A stretch of DNA of 64,000 nt from Euglena gracilis (lineage: Eukaryota > Euglenida > Euglenophyceae > Euglenales): positions 37,510,180 to 37,574,179 of the forward strand of contig CP154957.1 in NCBI GenBank assembly GCA_039621445.1, given 5' to 3'. Of this stretch, positions 11,660 to 22,879 are shown piece by piece. Numbering within the stretch: position 1 is the stretch's first letter; each line of letters opens with the position of its first letter. The notes under the pieces are model-generated. The model saw nothing but the letters and a program-made list of their open reading frames with translations. It was not told the DNA's origin and did no database searches. Both the position numbers and the translations under genes were made by a program.

Positions 11660-12140
11660 CATACCTGGGGTATGGGGGGGTATGGGGTTGGTATGGGGGG
11701 TATGGATGGTATGGGGGGTGTGGGGTATGGGGGCAATGGGGGTGTATGGGGCCGCGAAGGACGATGCGGAGAATGGTGATGCCGACTCTTCACTCAAATC
11801 TTTCATCTGCATCCCTTTGCCATGCAATCCCCCATTCCCCCGGGGCACTCAAACAATTTCATACATCGCGCTATTTGTCCGCAAAATAACTCCGGAGACA
11901 AAGATGAGGTTTTTTTTGCCGGGGGGGGGGGTCCGGGGGGGGGGAGGGGAAGGAGCCCCCCCCGGGCAGTCGAACAGTTGCATATGTTGCGCGATTAGCT
12001 TGCAAAAGAAGTCCGTGGATGAACATGAGGTTTATTGGGGTGAGTGGGTTTTATGGTATGGGGGGTATGGGGTATGGGGTATGGGGGGTATGGGGTATGG
12101 GGTATGGAGGGGTATGGGGGACATGGGGGTGGTACGGGGG
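11660..12140. repeat. GGGGTATGG minisatellites
   Basis: Short arrays of GGGGTATGG and GGTATGGGGG units occur at about 11660-11755 and 12050-12140. They are separated by unrelated sequence with G/C runs. Confidence 0.8.
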
Positions 12141-12304
12141 CCCATTTTGTGCCATAACTCCTTTTTGGTGGGTATTTCTCACAGGGTTCCATATGGCGTG
12201 TGTCCGGGATAACAATTGTGCACACAGCTGGAGTTGGCTTCTCTTCGACGACTTCGTAAAGACTTTTGCACCTGTGTCGTGAAGATTTTTGCACCCAAAT
12301 GTAC

Positions 12305-12395
12305 GTGTACATATATGCATGCATGATGCATGCATGCAGGTATGTATGTATGGATGTATGGATGGATGGGTGTATGGATGGATGGATGGATGTTT
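12305..12395. repeat. TGCA/TGTA/TGGA microsatellite
   Basis: TGCATGCATG passes into TGTATGTATGGA and GGATGGATGG units directly outside the right arm of the 1-kb inverted repeat. Confidence 0.85.
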
Positions 12396-12399
12396 GGAC

Positions 12400-13316
12400 T
12401 TTTGGGGGTCGCAGGATGGACCTGGCTGGTACAGTATACAGCTGGTATTGTATCTGAAAAATGGCCCAAAAAGTGTTAGTATTTTTTCCACCAAATTTTC
12501 AGAATTTTCAGAAGCACTTTTCCACCAAATCTTTTTCACCCAATCCACAGAAAAGAAACTGTACTTGTGATTTTGCAGTTTTTTTTTGCTCGTTCCTCCC
12601 AAAATTTTTGGTCCTCTGCACCCAAATTTTTTTCCAGCTGGGCTGGACACAACTTTATTTGAGCAGCCCCGCCAGCGGGGGGGGGAGTCCGGCAGCCTGT
12701 CTGGAGCTGATGCCTGACCCACTCTGACCAAGGAGGGGTCCAGCCAGCCAGCCAGCCAGCCAGCTCTCTTTTTCCTTGCCAACAGCTATCATCTGGGCTG
12801 CGGGCGGGTGGGCGGGAATGAAATTCTGTCCATTTCAAGCCAGTTAAAGCAAACTCGAAGATAGAGGTCGAAGATTATGTTTTTCAGGGTTTTGGGGGAA
12901 TGATCGGGAAACAAAATTGCAACCTACTAAATTTTGGTGGACTTTTTGGCCCATTCCGAGAGGTGGGTCCAGCCGACAAGCTGGACTCTCCCCAAAAATC
13001 CTCTGCATTATATGACAAGGGAATCCTTGCGATGCACGCTGTGCGCACAGTTGACCCACCAGTTTTTTACAGCTTGTTTTCTCCCCCAAACATATTTATT
13101 TTTTGTCCTCTTCTCTCACAGGAAAGCGCATAACGTCTGGAGTCAGAAGCGAAACAGGGTGGCCAGGTATTTTTTTCTTACACCCCGCTGTATGACGGGG
13201 TGCTTGGCCTCCGTCAGGCATGGCTTTGCTGCAGACATTGCCCTTGGAAGGTGCAGAATGTCTGTGTTGTCAATGTTGTGAGAGTTTCCGAGGGCTTCCA
13301 ATTTCCATGTCAACGC
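12400..13316. other. No confident gene
   Basis: A CAGCCAGCCAGC microsatellite is at about 12733-12762. A possible plus-strand coding patch at 12960-13060 includes KLDSPQKSSALYDKGILAMH but lacks convincing splice edges. The rest is AT-rich. Confidence 0.4.
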
Positions 13317-13514
13317 CAGGGTTTTTTAGTCGTGGACCCCTGGGGGGGTAGGGTGGGTGGGTCCAGCCAAGCCCCCCCCCCCAGATATATTTTTCGGCGC
13401 CAAAGGCGCCAAATTTTTTTTGAAAAAGGTGCCATTTTTTGTCATTTTCGCGATTTTTGGCCGGGGGGGCAGGGTGGGGGGACCCCCCTTCCCCCGGTCT
13501 TAAAAAGACCCCTG
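13317..13514. mobile_element. hAT-type MITE with perfect 8-bp target duplication
   Basis: It starts CAGGGTTTTTTAGTCGTGGA and ends GGTCTTAAAAAGACCCCTG. It is flanked on both sides by the identical octamer GTCAACGC (13309-13316 and 13515-13522). The 198-bp body contains the hairpin CGGCGCCAAAGGCGCC (13395-13410) between a G-run/C-run pair and a second GGGG...CCCC pair. It shares ends and interior order with 9686-9982. It is non-autonomous, and a hAT transposase would have mobilised it. Confidence 0.88.
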
Positions 13515-13522
13515 GTCAACGC

Positions 13523-14480
13523 AGCGTTGGCTTTCAGATCATGGGGTTTTGCCCCCTCCCCTTGCTGTTCGACCACCGCCTTTTCTGCAGGTTGGGGGGG
13601 TTGGGCAATCACAGGTGGCTTTTGATTGTCCCGTGATTTTCGGCAAAAGATTTTGGGGCGCCCAATATTATTTTGTTTGGAGTTAAAAATTGAAATCAGT
13701 GCCTTCAATAAATAAAGCCATGTCGTACAAGGCATCCTGTTGCACAATTTAGAGGAATGCTCAAACCAACGAAACAATATTCACATCCCTCCAGCATTTG
13801 AGAATTCCCACTTTTGGGGTCAATTTTTGTGATTAAAAATTTTCGCGGCGAAAAAAGCCAAAAATGGCCAAACCCCCGCCTGTGGAGGGACGCACAAGGC
13901 CCTTGGGGGGACCCACCCACCCATCCCCCAACCACCCGAAGCTGGCAGAAAACCCTCATTAGGGGGGACCCATCCACCCACTCTCAAAAAGCACCTGCCC
14001 CACAGGTGAGGGGCAAACTCTCTCCCAAAAATAGACCCTCCCCCAAATATAACCCCCCCGGATCTTTGATTTGGTGACCAAGGGGGACCGCCCCTTCGGG
14101 GACCCCCCCCCCCCACCTAAACAGTGGAGCAGTCCAGGTGACTGATCTTCAGCCCGGCGCAAAGCGCTGAGCCGAAAAAATTTGCCCCCCCCCCCCCAAA
14201 CGGCCAAACACCATTTTGGGCACTATAGAACGACCCCCTCTCCTAAGCAACCCCCCCTATGACGATCTCTGGGAAGTTTCCAACAAATTTTGCAGTCCAC
14301 ACAAAGTAAAAACGAGTGGGTGGACAGTGGGCCGCTGTTCATAAGACCAAGAGGGGTCCTCATGAAACTTTTTGGAGTTTGCAGCCTTCACGGTTGTGGA
14401 AATCCCAGATAAGTACCCGCCTGACAACGGAGAAAAATAAGCTTACAACTCGTCGTGAAATAAGGTGGGGGCAATGCAGA
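13523..14480. other. No gene seen; hairpin repeat near 14.1 kb
   Basis: At 14100-14171 there is a C run, CCACCTAAACAGTGG and the hairpin GCGCAAAGCGC, a partial inverted copy of the 9.2-9.56 kb repeat. Short open frames with PPTHPPT-type composition are low-complexity artefacts. Confidence 0.5.
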
Positions 14481-14499
14481 AAATGCAAAAAAAGCTGAA

Positions 14500-15155
14500 T
14501 TGTTTGTGTACCCCCAAATGCGCAATCCCGCCTCCCCCCCAGAGGGGGCTGGGGGGCAGGATATTAAGTGAGCGTTGGTTTTGTACAGGGGGGAGGGGTC
14601 CAGAACACCCCCCCCCTCCCGAGGGGGGGTCCGAGGACCTCCACATGAAACCAAAGTTTTCTTCCCCAGCGCTTTGCCCCAGCAGATTTATGTTTTTATC
14701 ATATGTTTTTTATCAACCTGGGGGAAAAAATCACTGAAAACTCAATTTCGGGCATTTTTTTTTGAAACCCCAAAAATTTTTCCGGCATTTTGCTCTATTT
14801 TTTTCCCCCGGGGTAGGGGGGTCGACACCTTCCCGGGGTGTTAAGTGAGCATTGGTTTTGTATTGGTTTTACAGGGGGACCCCCCCCATAGAGAAGGTCC
14901 AGACCCCACCCCTCTCTGGGGACCCCCACAGAACCCAAAAAATTTTCCCCGGCGCTTTGCGCCGGCAGACTTATGTTTGTGTCATTTGTTTTTGTCAATA
15001 GGGTGAAAAAATCACTTGAAAACGCAATTTTGGCATTTTTTGAAGCCCCTCACAAAGTTTCTGGCGTTTCACACCGTTTTTTTCGACCCAGGGGGGAGGG
15101 GGTCCGGGACCACCCCCCTTCCCCCCCCTCTCACTTGATACCCTGCCCCCCCCCC
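14500..15155. repeat. Two tandem copies of a hairpin-bearing repeat
   Basis: Copy 1 (about 14545-14835) and copy 2 (about 14838-15155) share this order: TTAAGTGAGC, TTGGTTTTG, ACAGGGG, G/C runs, the hairpin with GCGCTTTGC (14668-14681 and 14949-14965), CAG(A)TTTATGTTT-like sequence, AAAAAATCACT, then a GGCATTTTTT segment and a closing G run. The start also matches 2340-2400. The closing region, with CACTTGATACCCTGC, matches about 25600. Confidence 0.7.
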
Positions 15156-15611
15156 TCCCAAGGGATTGGATTTGGATTTGTAGTGCCCCGCGTTGCTGCG
15201 CAGTGCCTCCAGCCGTGGGCGTACACAAGCACCACTCAGGAGGGCACCCCCGGAGCCCGGGCATGAAGATTTGATGTGGGATTTTGGGATTTGTTGGGGG
15301 TTCGCCTGTGGGGGGGTGTGGGGTTTGGTGTCCAGGGGGTAAATAGAGTGAGTTGCGAAAACTAGAGAGTACCGTAAAAGTACGGGGTGGGGGATAAGAA
15401 AAAAAAACGTGGGTGAACAGTGGGAGGGAATGACACAAGAGGCGCGGATTCAAGTCCAAAGTACAGGATGTCCAAAGGAAAGGGCGAGCATGAGACATGC
15501 GGGAAAAAACTGAGTCGGCGATGCGTGCCTGCTGGGGTCATCACAGGCGGACGGGTGGATGGTGGTGGAGGTGGAAAAATAAAAGTCCTCGGGCGGGTGC
15601 CGAGGGTTCTG

Positions 15612-15695
15612 GCTGTGTGGCGGGTGGTGGAAGGGGCGGATGTAGAGGGGGGGGGGCGGTCGTGAACATCGTATGAGCGCGAAGGGCATGTGGAA
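15612..15695. repeat. Second copy of the minisatellite flank
   Basis: GTGTGGCGGGTGGTGGAAGG, then GGGCGGTCGTGAACATCGTA and GAGCGCGAAGGGC also occur at 21700-21785, directly beside the 35-bp array. Confidence 0.75.
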
Positions 15696-15769
15696 GCTGG
15701 TAGGTGGGTTTACGTGGGAGTTGGAAGGGTAGCACACCATGGCGGGCTGAGTAGCTGAGAAAGTTAATG

Positions 15770-16850
15770 GGTCACCCGGAAATATATGGGGTAAAGCACT
15801 ACAGGGTGATTGTGACGTCCGGAAAGATGGTGGGTAGGTTGGGATGGTCCGGCAGCTTACTTTAAACACCACGTGGGGTGGTTGGTGTGCAGTACACCAT
15901 GGTTGTGGGATTATCCAGGAGTTTGGTAGTGGGGTGGGAGAGATACCACAGGGGGGTTTCGGTTATGCGGAAGTTTGGTGCATTTTATTTCCAGAAATGC
16001 TATGTGTGGAAGGCCACGGGGGGGGGGGGTCCCAGGTTTCAGCGGGTCGAACACCATGGTTTGGTTGGGATTATCCGGAATTTCGACAGGTTAGACTCCA
16101 CAGGGTGGCTGGGGTCATCCCAAAGTTCGGTGGGTGGTGAAAAAACAACGGAGTGGTGAGGCAAGCCTGAAATACAGCGGGTTGAATATCACGGGGTATT
16201 CGGAATGGTCCGGAAACTCGGTGGGTAAGACACCATCTGGGCGAGGGGGTTATCCGTAGTTCAGAGTTCTACACCAAGGGGCTGTCAGGTTTATTCAGGA
16301 ATCGGAAAGAACACCGTGGGGGTTGGGTTATCGGAAAGTTCGGTTGGTTGTGGTTATCCGGAGCGTTTGGGGGGTCCGGGCAGTCGGTGTGAAGAACAGC
16401 ACAGGGGGGGGGGGGGCTATTCAGAAGTTCGGCGCGCAGCACACCTTGGAAGTTCGGAGGGTTGGACACACTGGGGTGGTTGGGGGTGAAACGAAAGTCG
16501 GTGAGTAAGACACCATTGGGGGGTCCACAAGTTGGGTGGGTTGAACACCACGGGGTGGTTTAGTGGGTAAAACAACATGGGATGGGGTAATTGGTGTAGT
16601 CCAGAAATTTGATGGGTCTGAAACCAGGGATGAGGGTGTCCAGAAGTTCGTGGGAGAAACACCATGGGTTTTTGCATAATAAATATATCATGGTGGGCAA
16701 GACAGGGCGGAATATATTGGGTACCCGGAAGTTCGAGGTTAAACACTGTGGGGTGGAAGAAATTCAGTGGGTGAGATAGATGGGGTGGTTGGGGTTATCC
16801 AGAAGCTCGGTGGGTCAGGTAACGCGGGTTGATTTGGGTAGTCCTGAAGA
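15770..16850. repeat. Degenerate ~46-bp satellite
   Basis: Over 1 kb, variants of one unit recur: GTTGAACACCACGGGGTGG, then GTTGGGGTTATCCGGAAGTT, then CGGTGGGT. Units differ by many substitutions and small insertions, which indicates an old array. There is no coding evidence on either strand. Confidence 0.75.
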
Positions 16851-16859
16851 GGGGAAACA

Positions 16860-19000
16860 ACGGGGTGATTGTGTTTTAAATGGAACAAGATGGGGGAGGT
16901 TGTAAATTTTTGTGAGGCAGCAGAAGAAACTATGCATTGGTTGGTGCTCGTAAAAAATATGCTTGCATGCTGATGCAGGCTGTGAAATAAATCGGCACAA
17001 ATTCAACAAACCGCGGAAAGAGCTGTGTCTCACCGTGGTCTGGAGGGGGCACGGGGCTGGGGAGGTGAACTGCACATGGTGGTGCATGTAAGAATGGATG
17101 GGAGACTGGTGTCATAAAAATAGGGAGGCTGGGAATGCGAGAGGCGCTGATAAAAAACTGTTTTCCCCTGGGTGCTCAATTTTCCTTTCCATGAAATTTG
17201 GGAATTTTAATCTTACTAACTCAAGGGGGTTTCTACCACAGTGGGGTTTCATTTAGAAATTGGGGGTTCGCAGCGAAGACTATTTGGGCTGCCCCACAGG
17301 TTTTTCAGTGTGTACTGACTTAGATGGGCTGCAAGAGAGATTTGTGGATGATAATTAAGAAAAAGGTTAAAGCGGCGGATGCAGGTAAATGGTTGCACTT
17401 AAGCAGGCTTGAGCCACGCTCAGACAAAGCGGAGGGAAGAAGAGGTTCCCAAATTCTTAAAAATTTGGGTGCTCCTGGTGTGTGTGGGGTGGGTATGGTG
17501 GGTAGTGGGTGGAGGAGGGCCGGGGCAGGGTTCCCGGGTGCCGGACGGAGGGTGCCGGCGGGGGGGGGGGGGGGGGGGCGGGGTCCACCATTTCCGGCGG
17601 AGAGCTGGGGGGTGGGGGTGGGGGGGGGGGAGGGGGAGGGTGTTGGCAGACACACGGTGCCAGGCCCATTGTGACCGGTCCAAGCATAAAATGGTTGGTG
17701 CGCACAAAATGTGTGTGCATGCTGATGTAATGCAATGAGATACATCAGCACAAATTCAACAGACCGTGGAGGGAGCTGTGTCTCACCCCGGTCTGGAGGG
17801 GGATGGGGCGTGCACTGCTGCCACATATGACTGTATGGGAAAAGAAAATGGGCCTGGTGTCATGAAAGCGGGGAGGGGGCTGGGGGTGCCGGAAGCGCCG
17901 ATGTAAATTTATTTCTCCCGGGCGTTCCCCCGCCTTTCTGTATTTCCTGAAATTCACAAATGCAATTGTTTTTATTTGCTTTATGTGTATTTCCTCCACA
18001 GTGCGTGTTATTTCGGAAAGTTGGGGGTCCGCTGCGAAGAGCATTTGAGCTGCCCCACGTGTATGTCAGTGTGTACTGACTGAAATGAGCTGCAAGAGAA
18101 ATTTGTGCATGAGGATTAAGGGAGGGTAAAAGCAGCGGCTGCAGATAAATGGTCGAACTTCAGCAGCTTGAACAAAGTTTAGATAAAGCGGAGGGAAGAG
18201 GTCCCCAAATTCTTGAAGACTAGGGTGGGGTGGTGTGGGGTGGGTGTGGTGGGATGTGGGTGGAGGCACAGCTGGGGGATGGTTCCCGGGTGCCGGACGG
18301 TGGGTGCCGGCGGGGGGGGGGGGGGGCGGCGTTCACCATTTCCGGCGGAGAGCTGGTGGGTGAGCTGGGGGGGGGGGGGCGGAGGGGGCTGGCAGAAACA
18401 TGGTGTCAGGCCCATTGTGACCGGTCCAAGGTTAAAAGTCCAAAAGAAATCAGAAAATGGTTGGTGCACGCAAAATGTGTTTGCATGCTGATGTAATGCA
18501 ATGAGATACATCAGCACAAATTCAACAGACCGTGGAGAGAGCTGTGTCTCACCCCGGTCTGGAGGGGGATGGGGCGTGCACTGCTTCCACATTTGAATGC
18601 ATGGGAAAAGAAAATGGGCCTGGTGTCATGAAAGCGGGGAGGGGGCTGGGGGTGCCGGAAGCGCCGATGTAAATCTATTTCTCCCAGGTGTTTCCCCGCC
18701 TTCCATTATTTCCTGCAATTTAAAAATGTATTTTTTTATATGTTTTATGTGGATATCTACCACAATGGGTGTTATTTCGGAAATTTGGGGGTTCGCTGCG
18801 AAGAGCATTTGAACTGCCCCACGTGTGAGTCAGTGTTTACTGACTAAAATGAGCTGCAAGGGAAATTTGAGGATGAGAATTAAGTGAGGGGTAAGAGCAG
18901 CGGTTGCAAATAAATGGTTGCACTTCAGCAGCTTGAACAGAATTTAGACAAAGCGGAGGGAAGGGGGGGGTGGGGGGTAGGGTAGGCGGGGGGTAGGGGG
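16860..19000. repeat. Tandem ~765-bp repeat, about three copies
   Basis: The marker GAGCTGCAAGAGAAATTTG with its context recurs at about 17327, 18086 and 18850. ACAAATTCAACAGACCGTGG followed by AGCTGTGTCTCACC recurs at about 16995, 17745 and 18515. Each full copy contains GTGCCGGACGG followed by a G run of variable length and GTTATTTCGGAAA. The spacing is 745-773 bp. The glycine- and proline-rich open frames here come from the G runs. Confidence 0.85.
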
Positions 19001-19097
19001 GGGGGGAGGGGTCCCGGGATTTTTCTCCTCCCAGCAGGACCGTCCGAGACCACAATGTATCCACGTGACAGAACCAGTGCCAATTCACTGCCGCCAC

Positions 19098-21695
19098 CCT
19101 AAGCCACTGCCCGCCACTGGGGCTGCCAGCTGGCATAGGTAGGGGGAGGGGCCGGGGCTGCCGGCTGGCATAGGTAGGGGGGGGGGCCGGGGCTGCCGGC
19201 CAGCATAGGTAGGGGTCGGGGCCGGGGGTGCCGGCTGGCATAGGTAGGGGGCGGGGCCGGGGCTGCCGGCTGGCATAAGTAGGGGGCGGGGCCGGGGCTG
19301 CCAGCTGGCATAGGTAGGGGGCGGGGCCGGGGGTGCCGGCTGGCATAGGTAGGGGGCGGGGCCGGGGGGGCCGGCTGGCATAGGTAGGGGGGGGGGCCGG
19401 GGCTGCCGGCTGGCATAGGTAGGGGGCGGGGCCGGGGCTGCCAGGTGGCATAGGTAGGGGGCGGGGCCGGGGCTGCCGGCTGGCATAGGTAGGGGGCGGG
19501 GCCGGGGCTGCCGGCTGGCATAGGTAGGGGGCGGGGCTGGGGCTGGGGCTGCAGGTTGGCATAGGTAGCGGGCGTGGCCGGAGCTGCATAGTAGGGGGCA
19601 GGCGGGGCTGGGGCTGCCGGCTGGCATAGGTAGGGGGCGGGGCCGGGGCTGCCGGCTGGCATAGGTAGGGGGCAGGCGGGGCTGGGGCTGCAGGTTGGCA
19701 TAGGTAGCGGGCGTGGCCGGTGCTGCCGGCTGGCATAGGTAGGGGGCAGGCGTGGCGGGGGGTGCCGGCTGGAGTGGGGAGGGGGCGGGGCCGGGGCTGC
19801 CGGCTGGCATAGGTCGGGGGCGGGGCCGGGGCTGCCGGCTGGCATAGGTAGGGGGCAGGCGTGGTTGGGGCTGCCAGGTGGCATAGGTAGGGGGCGGGGC
19901 CGGGGTGCCGGCTGGCAGAGGTAGGGGGCGGGGCCGGGGCTGCCGGCTGGCATAGGTAGGGGGCGGGGCCGGGGCTGCCGGCTGGCATAGGTAGGGGGCG
20001 TGGCCGGGGCTGCCGGCTGGCATAGGTAGGGGGCGGGGCCGGGGTGCCGGCTGGTATAGGTAGGGGGCGGGGCCGGGGCTGCCGGCTGGCATAGGTAGGG
20101 GGCGGGGCCGGGGCTGCCGGCTGGCATAGGGAGGGCGGGGGGCCGGGGCTGCCGGCTGGCATAGGTAGGGGGGAGGCGGGGCGGGGGCTGCCGACTGGCA
20201 TAGGTAGGGGGCGGGGCCGGGGCTGCCGGCTGGCATAGGTAGGGTGGAGGCGGGGCTGGGGCTGCCGGCTGGCATAGGTAGGGGGCGGGGCCGGGGCTGC
20301 CGGCTGGCATAGGGGGGCGGGGGCCGGGGCTGCCGGCTGGCATAGGTAGGGGGCGGGGCCGGGGCTGCCGGCTGGCATAGGTAGGGGGCAGGGCCGGGGC
20401 TGCCGGCTGGCATAGGTAGGGGGCGGGGCCGGGGCTGCCGGCTGGCATAGGTAGGGGGCGGGGCCGGGGGTGCCGGCTTGCATAGGTAGGGGGCGGGGCC
20501 GGGGCTGCCGGCTGGCATAGGTAGGGGGCGGGGCCGGGGCTGCCGGCTGGCATAGGTAGGGGGCGGGGCCGGGGCTGCCGGCTGGCATAGGTAGGGGGCG
20601 GGGCCGGGGCTGCCGGCTGGCATAGGTAGGGGGCGGGCGCGGGTCGGGCTGCCGGCTGGCGTAGGGAGCGGGCGGGGGCGGGGCTGCTGGCTGGCGTAGG
20701 AAGGGGGCGGGGCCGGGGCTGCCGGCTGGCATAGGTAGGGGGCGGGGCCGGGGCTGCCGGCTGGCATAGGGGGGCGGGGCCGGGGCCGGCTGGCATAGGT
20801 AGGGGGCGGGCCCGGGGCTGCCGGCTGGCATAGGTAGGGGGCGGGCGGGGCGGTGGCGGCCGGCTGGCGTAGGTGGGGGGCGGGGCGGGGGCTGCCGGCT
20901 GGCATAGGTAGGGGGCGGGGCCGGGGCTGCCGGCTGGCATAGGTAGGTCGGGGGGGCGGGGCTGCGGGCTGGCATACGTAGGGGGCGGGCCGGGGCTGCC
21001 GGCTGGCATAGGTAGGGGACGGGGCCGGGGGTGCCGGCTTGCATAGGTAGGGGGCGGGGCCGGGGCTGCCGGCTGGCATAGGTAGGGGGTAAGTCGGGGC
21101 TGCCGGCTGGCATAGGTAGGGGGCGGGGCCGGGGCTGCCGGCTGGCATAGGTAGGGGGCGGGGCCGGGGCTGCCGGCTGGCATAGGTAGGGGGAGGGGCC
21201 GGGGATGGCAGCTGGCATAGGTCGGGGGGGGGGCCGGGGCTGCCGGCTGGCATAGGTAGGGGGCGGGGCCGGGGCTGCCGGCTGGCATAGGTAGGGGGCG
21301 GGGCCGGGGCTGCCGGCTGGCATAGGTAGGGGGCGGGGCCGGGGGTGCCGGCTGGCATAGGTAGGGCTGCTGGCTGGCATAGGTAGGGGGCGGGGCCGGG
21401 GCTGCCAGCTGGCATAGGTAGGGGGCGGGGCCGGGGGTGCCGGCTGGCATGGGTAGGGGGCGTGGCCGGGGCTGCCGGCTGGCATAGGTAGGGGGCGGGG
21501 CTGGGGCTGCCGGCTGGCATAGGTAGGGGGCGGGGCCGGGGCTGCCGGCTGGCATAGGTTGGGGGCGGGGCTGGGGGTGCCGGCTGGCATAGGTAGGGGG
21601 CGGGGCCGGGGCTGCCGGCTGGCATAAGTAGGGGGCGGGGCCGGGGCTGCCGGCTGGGGTAGGAGGGGGCGGGGTCGGGGCTGTCGGCTGGGGTA
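19098..21695. repeat. 35-bp G-rich minisatellite, about 70 copies
   Basis: The unit consists of GCCGGCTGGCATAGGTAGGG followed by GGCGGGGCCGGGGCT. It repeats head to tail for about 2.6 kb with scattered variants (GGTGCCGG, AGGCGGGG, short units). The unit contains TAG twice on the plus strand and no stop in any frame on the minus strand. Because 35 is not a multiple of 3, each minus frame cycles through all three readings. That produces three overlapping 1000-1200-codon open frames of PAAPAPPPTYASRQPRPRPL type. These are not evidence of a protein. The plus strand has GGGGG-GGGG-GGGG spacing suited to G-quadruplexes. Confidence 0.93.
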
Positions 21696-21699
21696 GGTG

Positions 21700-22170
21700 T
21701 GTGGCGGGTGGTGGAAGGGGCGGGTGTGGGGGGAGGGCCGGTCGTGAATATCGTACGATGATCCCGCTGAGCGCGAAGGGCAGGGAACAGGGCCAGGGCG
21801 ACGAGGGAGGGGGTCGTCTGCGGCGATGAACATCGTACGATGATCCCGCTGAGCGCGAAGGGCAGGGAACAGGGCCAGGGCGACGTGGGAGGGGGTCGTC
21901 TGCGGCGATGAACATCGTACGAGGATCCCGCCGAGCGCGAAGGGCAGGGAACCGGGCCAGGGCGACGAGGGAGGGGGGCGTCTGCGGCAATGAACTTCGT
22001 ACGATGTCCATGCCGAGTGGAACAGCAGGGTTGATGATAAGGACGACGGGTGAGGTGTCCTGGGGCAGAGGCGGAGTACATCGTACGATGATCCCGCTGC
22101 GGGGAACGGCAGGGAAGGACAGGATGGCGACGAACAACAAGAGGGTGAGTCGTTGGTGAACTTCGTATGA
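21700..22170. repeat. 82-bp tandem repeat, six units
   Basis: TCGTACGATGATCCCGCTGA or its variants start at 21751, 21833, 21915, 21997, 22081 and 22163, giving spacings of 82, 82, 82, 84 and 82 bp. Between them lie GCGCGAAGGGCAGGGAAC, a GGCGACG tract and CTGCGGCGATGAACAT. Confidence 0.88.
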
Positions 22171-22204
22171 TGACGTCGGGAGGCAGGGGCTGGGGGCGAC
22201 GGTG

Positions 22205-22560
22205 GCCCGGGGCGGGGGGTGGGTGAAGGTGTGCCCGCTGGGGGGGCAGAGACCGGGATGGTATGATGGGAGGATGAGGGCATGCCCGCTGGGGGGGGCA
22301 GAGGCCGGGATGGTAGGATGGGGGGATGAGGGCGTGCCCGCTGGGGGGCAGAGGCGGGGATGGGATGATGGGGGGGTGAGGGCGGGCCCGCTGGGGGGGC
22401 CGAGGGCGGGATGGTATGATGGGGGGATGAGGGCATGACCGCTGGGGGGTCAGAGGACGGGATGGTATGATGGGGGGATGAGGGCGTGCCTGCTGGGGGG
22501 GCAGAGGCCGGGGTGGTATGATGGGGTATGAATGAATGAGGAGGTGCCTGCTAGGGGGCA
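22205..22560. repeat. ~47-bp G-rich tandem repeat
   Basis: Units read GGATGGTATGATGGGGGGAT, then GAGGGCGTGCCCGCTGGGGG, then GCAGAGGCC, repeated about seven times with small changes. Confidence 0.85.
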
Positions 22561-22677
22561 GAGGTCGGAATGATGTGATGTTCCCACCGGACCGGGCCCT
22601 CCTCTCGAGGGTCGGTCAGGGCAGAGGGTGGGGAACGCAAAAGTGATGCAGAAAAAAGAAAACCCAGCTGGGTGCAA

Positions 22678-22796
22678 CCCCCCCCGCCCCAGCCCCCACC
22701 CCCCCCCCAGCCCCCCCCCCCCACACCCCACCCGCCCCCCCAGCCCCCCCCCCCCCCCCCCCCCCCCCACCCCCCCCCCCCCTCCCCCCACCTTCC
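22678..22796. repeat. Poly-C tract
   Basis: About 120 bases are almost entirely C, broken by single A, G or T. It follows the G-rich arrays directly and marks a sharp strand-composition switch. Confidence 0.9.
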
Positions 22797-22879
22797 CTTT
22801 CCCTCCTGCTCTTTTTCTTTCATTTCCTGGTCGCCGTACGCCCTGGGTGATGTGGGGGCCACTCCTCTCCTACTCCACG

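Larger units (their letters stand above)
11315..12300. mobile_element. 1-kb inverted-repeat element with microsatellite tips
   Basis: The left arm (about 11315-11457) and right arm (about 12168-12300) are inverted copies. Shared landmarks, read inward, are GTGCAAAAA, CACGACACA, CCGGAGTT or its variant, CACAGC, GTCCGGGA and GGTATTTC. Inside lie a 57-bp-armed foldback (11456-11637) and two GGGGTATGG arrays. Outside, tetranucleotide microsatellites cap both ends. No transposase is encoded and I could not identify a target duplication, so calling it mobile is inference. Confidence 0.6.

Noticed and set aside
11164-12395. Telomere or subtelomere repeats (TGTA and GGGGTATGG arrays)
   Set aside because: The arrays are short, interrupted and part of an internal inverted-repeat element; no known telomere unit is repeated for long.
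17320-18592. Glycine- and proline-rich open frames on both strands
   Set aside because: They arise from G runs within the ~765-bp tandem copies and occur equally on both strands.
18837-22436. 1199-codon proline-rich minus-strand open frame (and 1013- and 998-codon frames overlapping it)
   Set aside because: It is produced by the stop-free 35-bp and 82-bp repeats; all three frames are open at once and no splice signals or codon bias support a protein.
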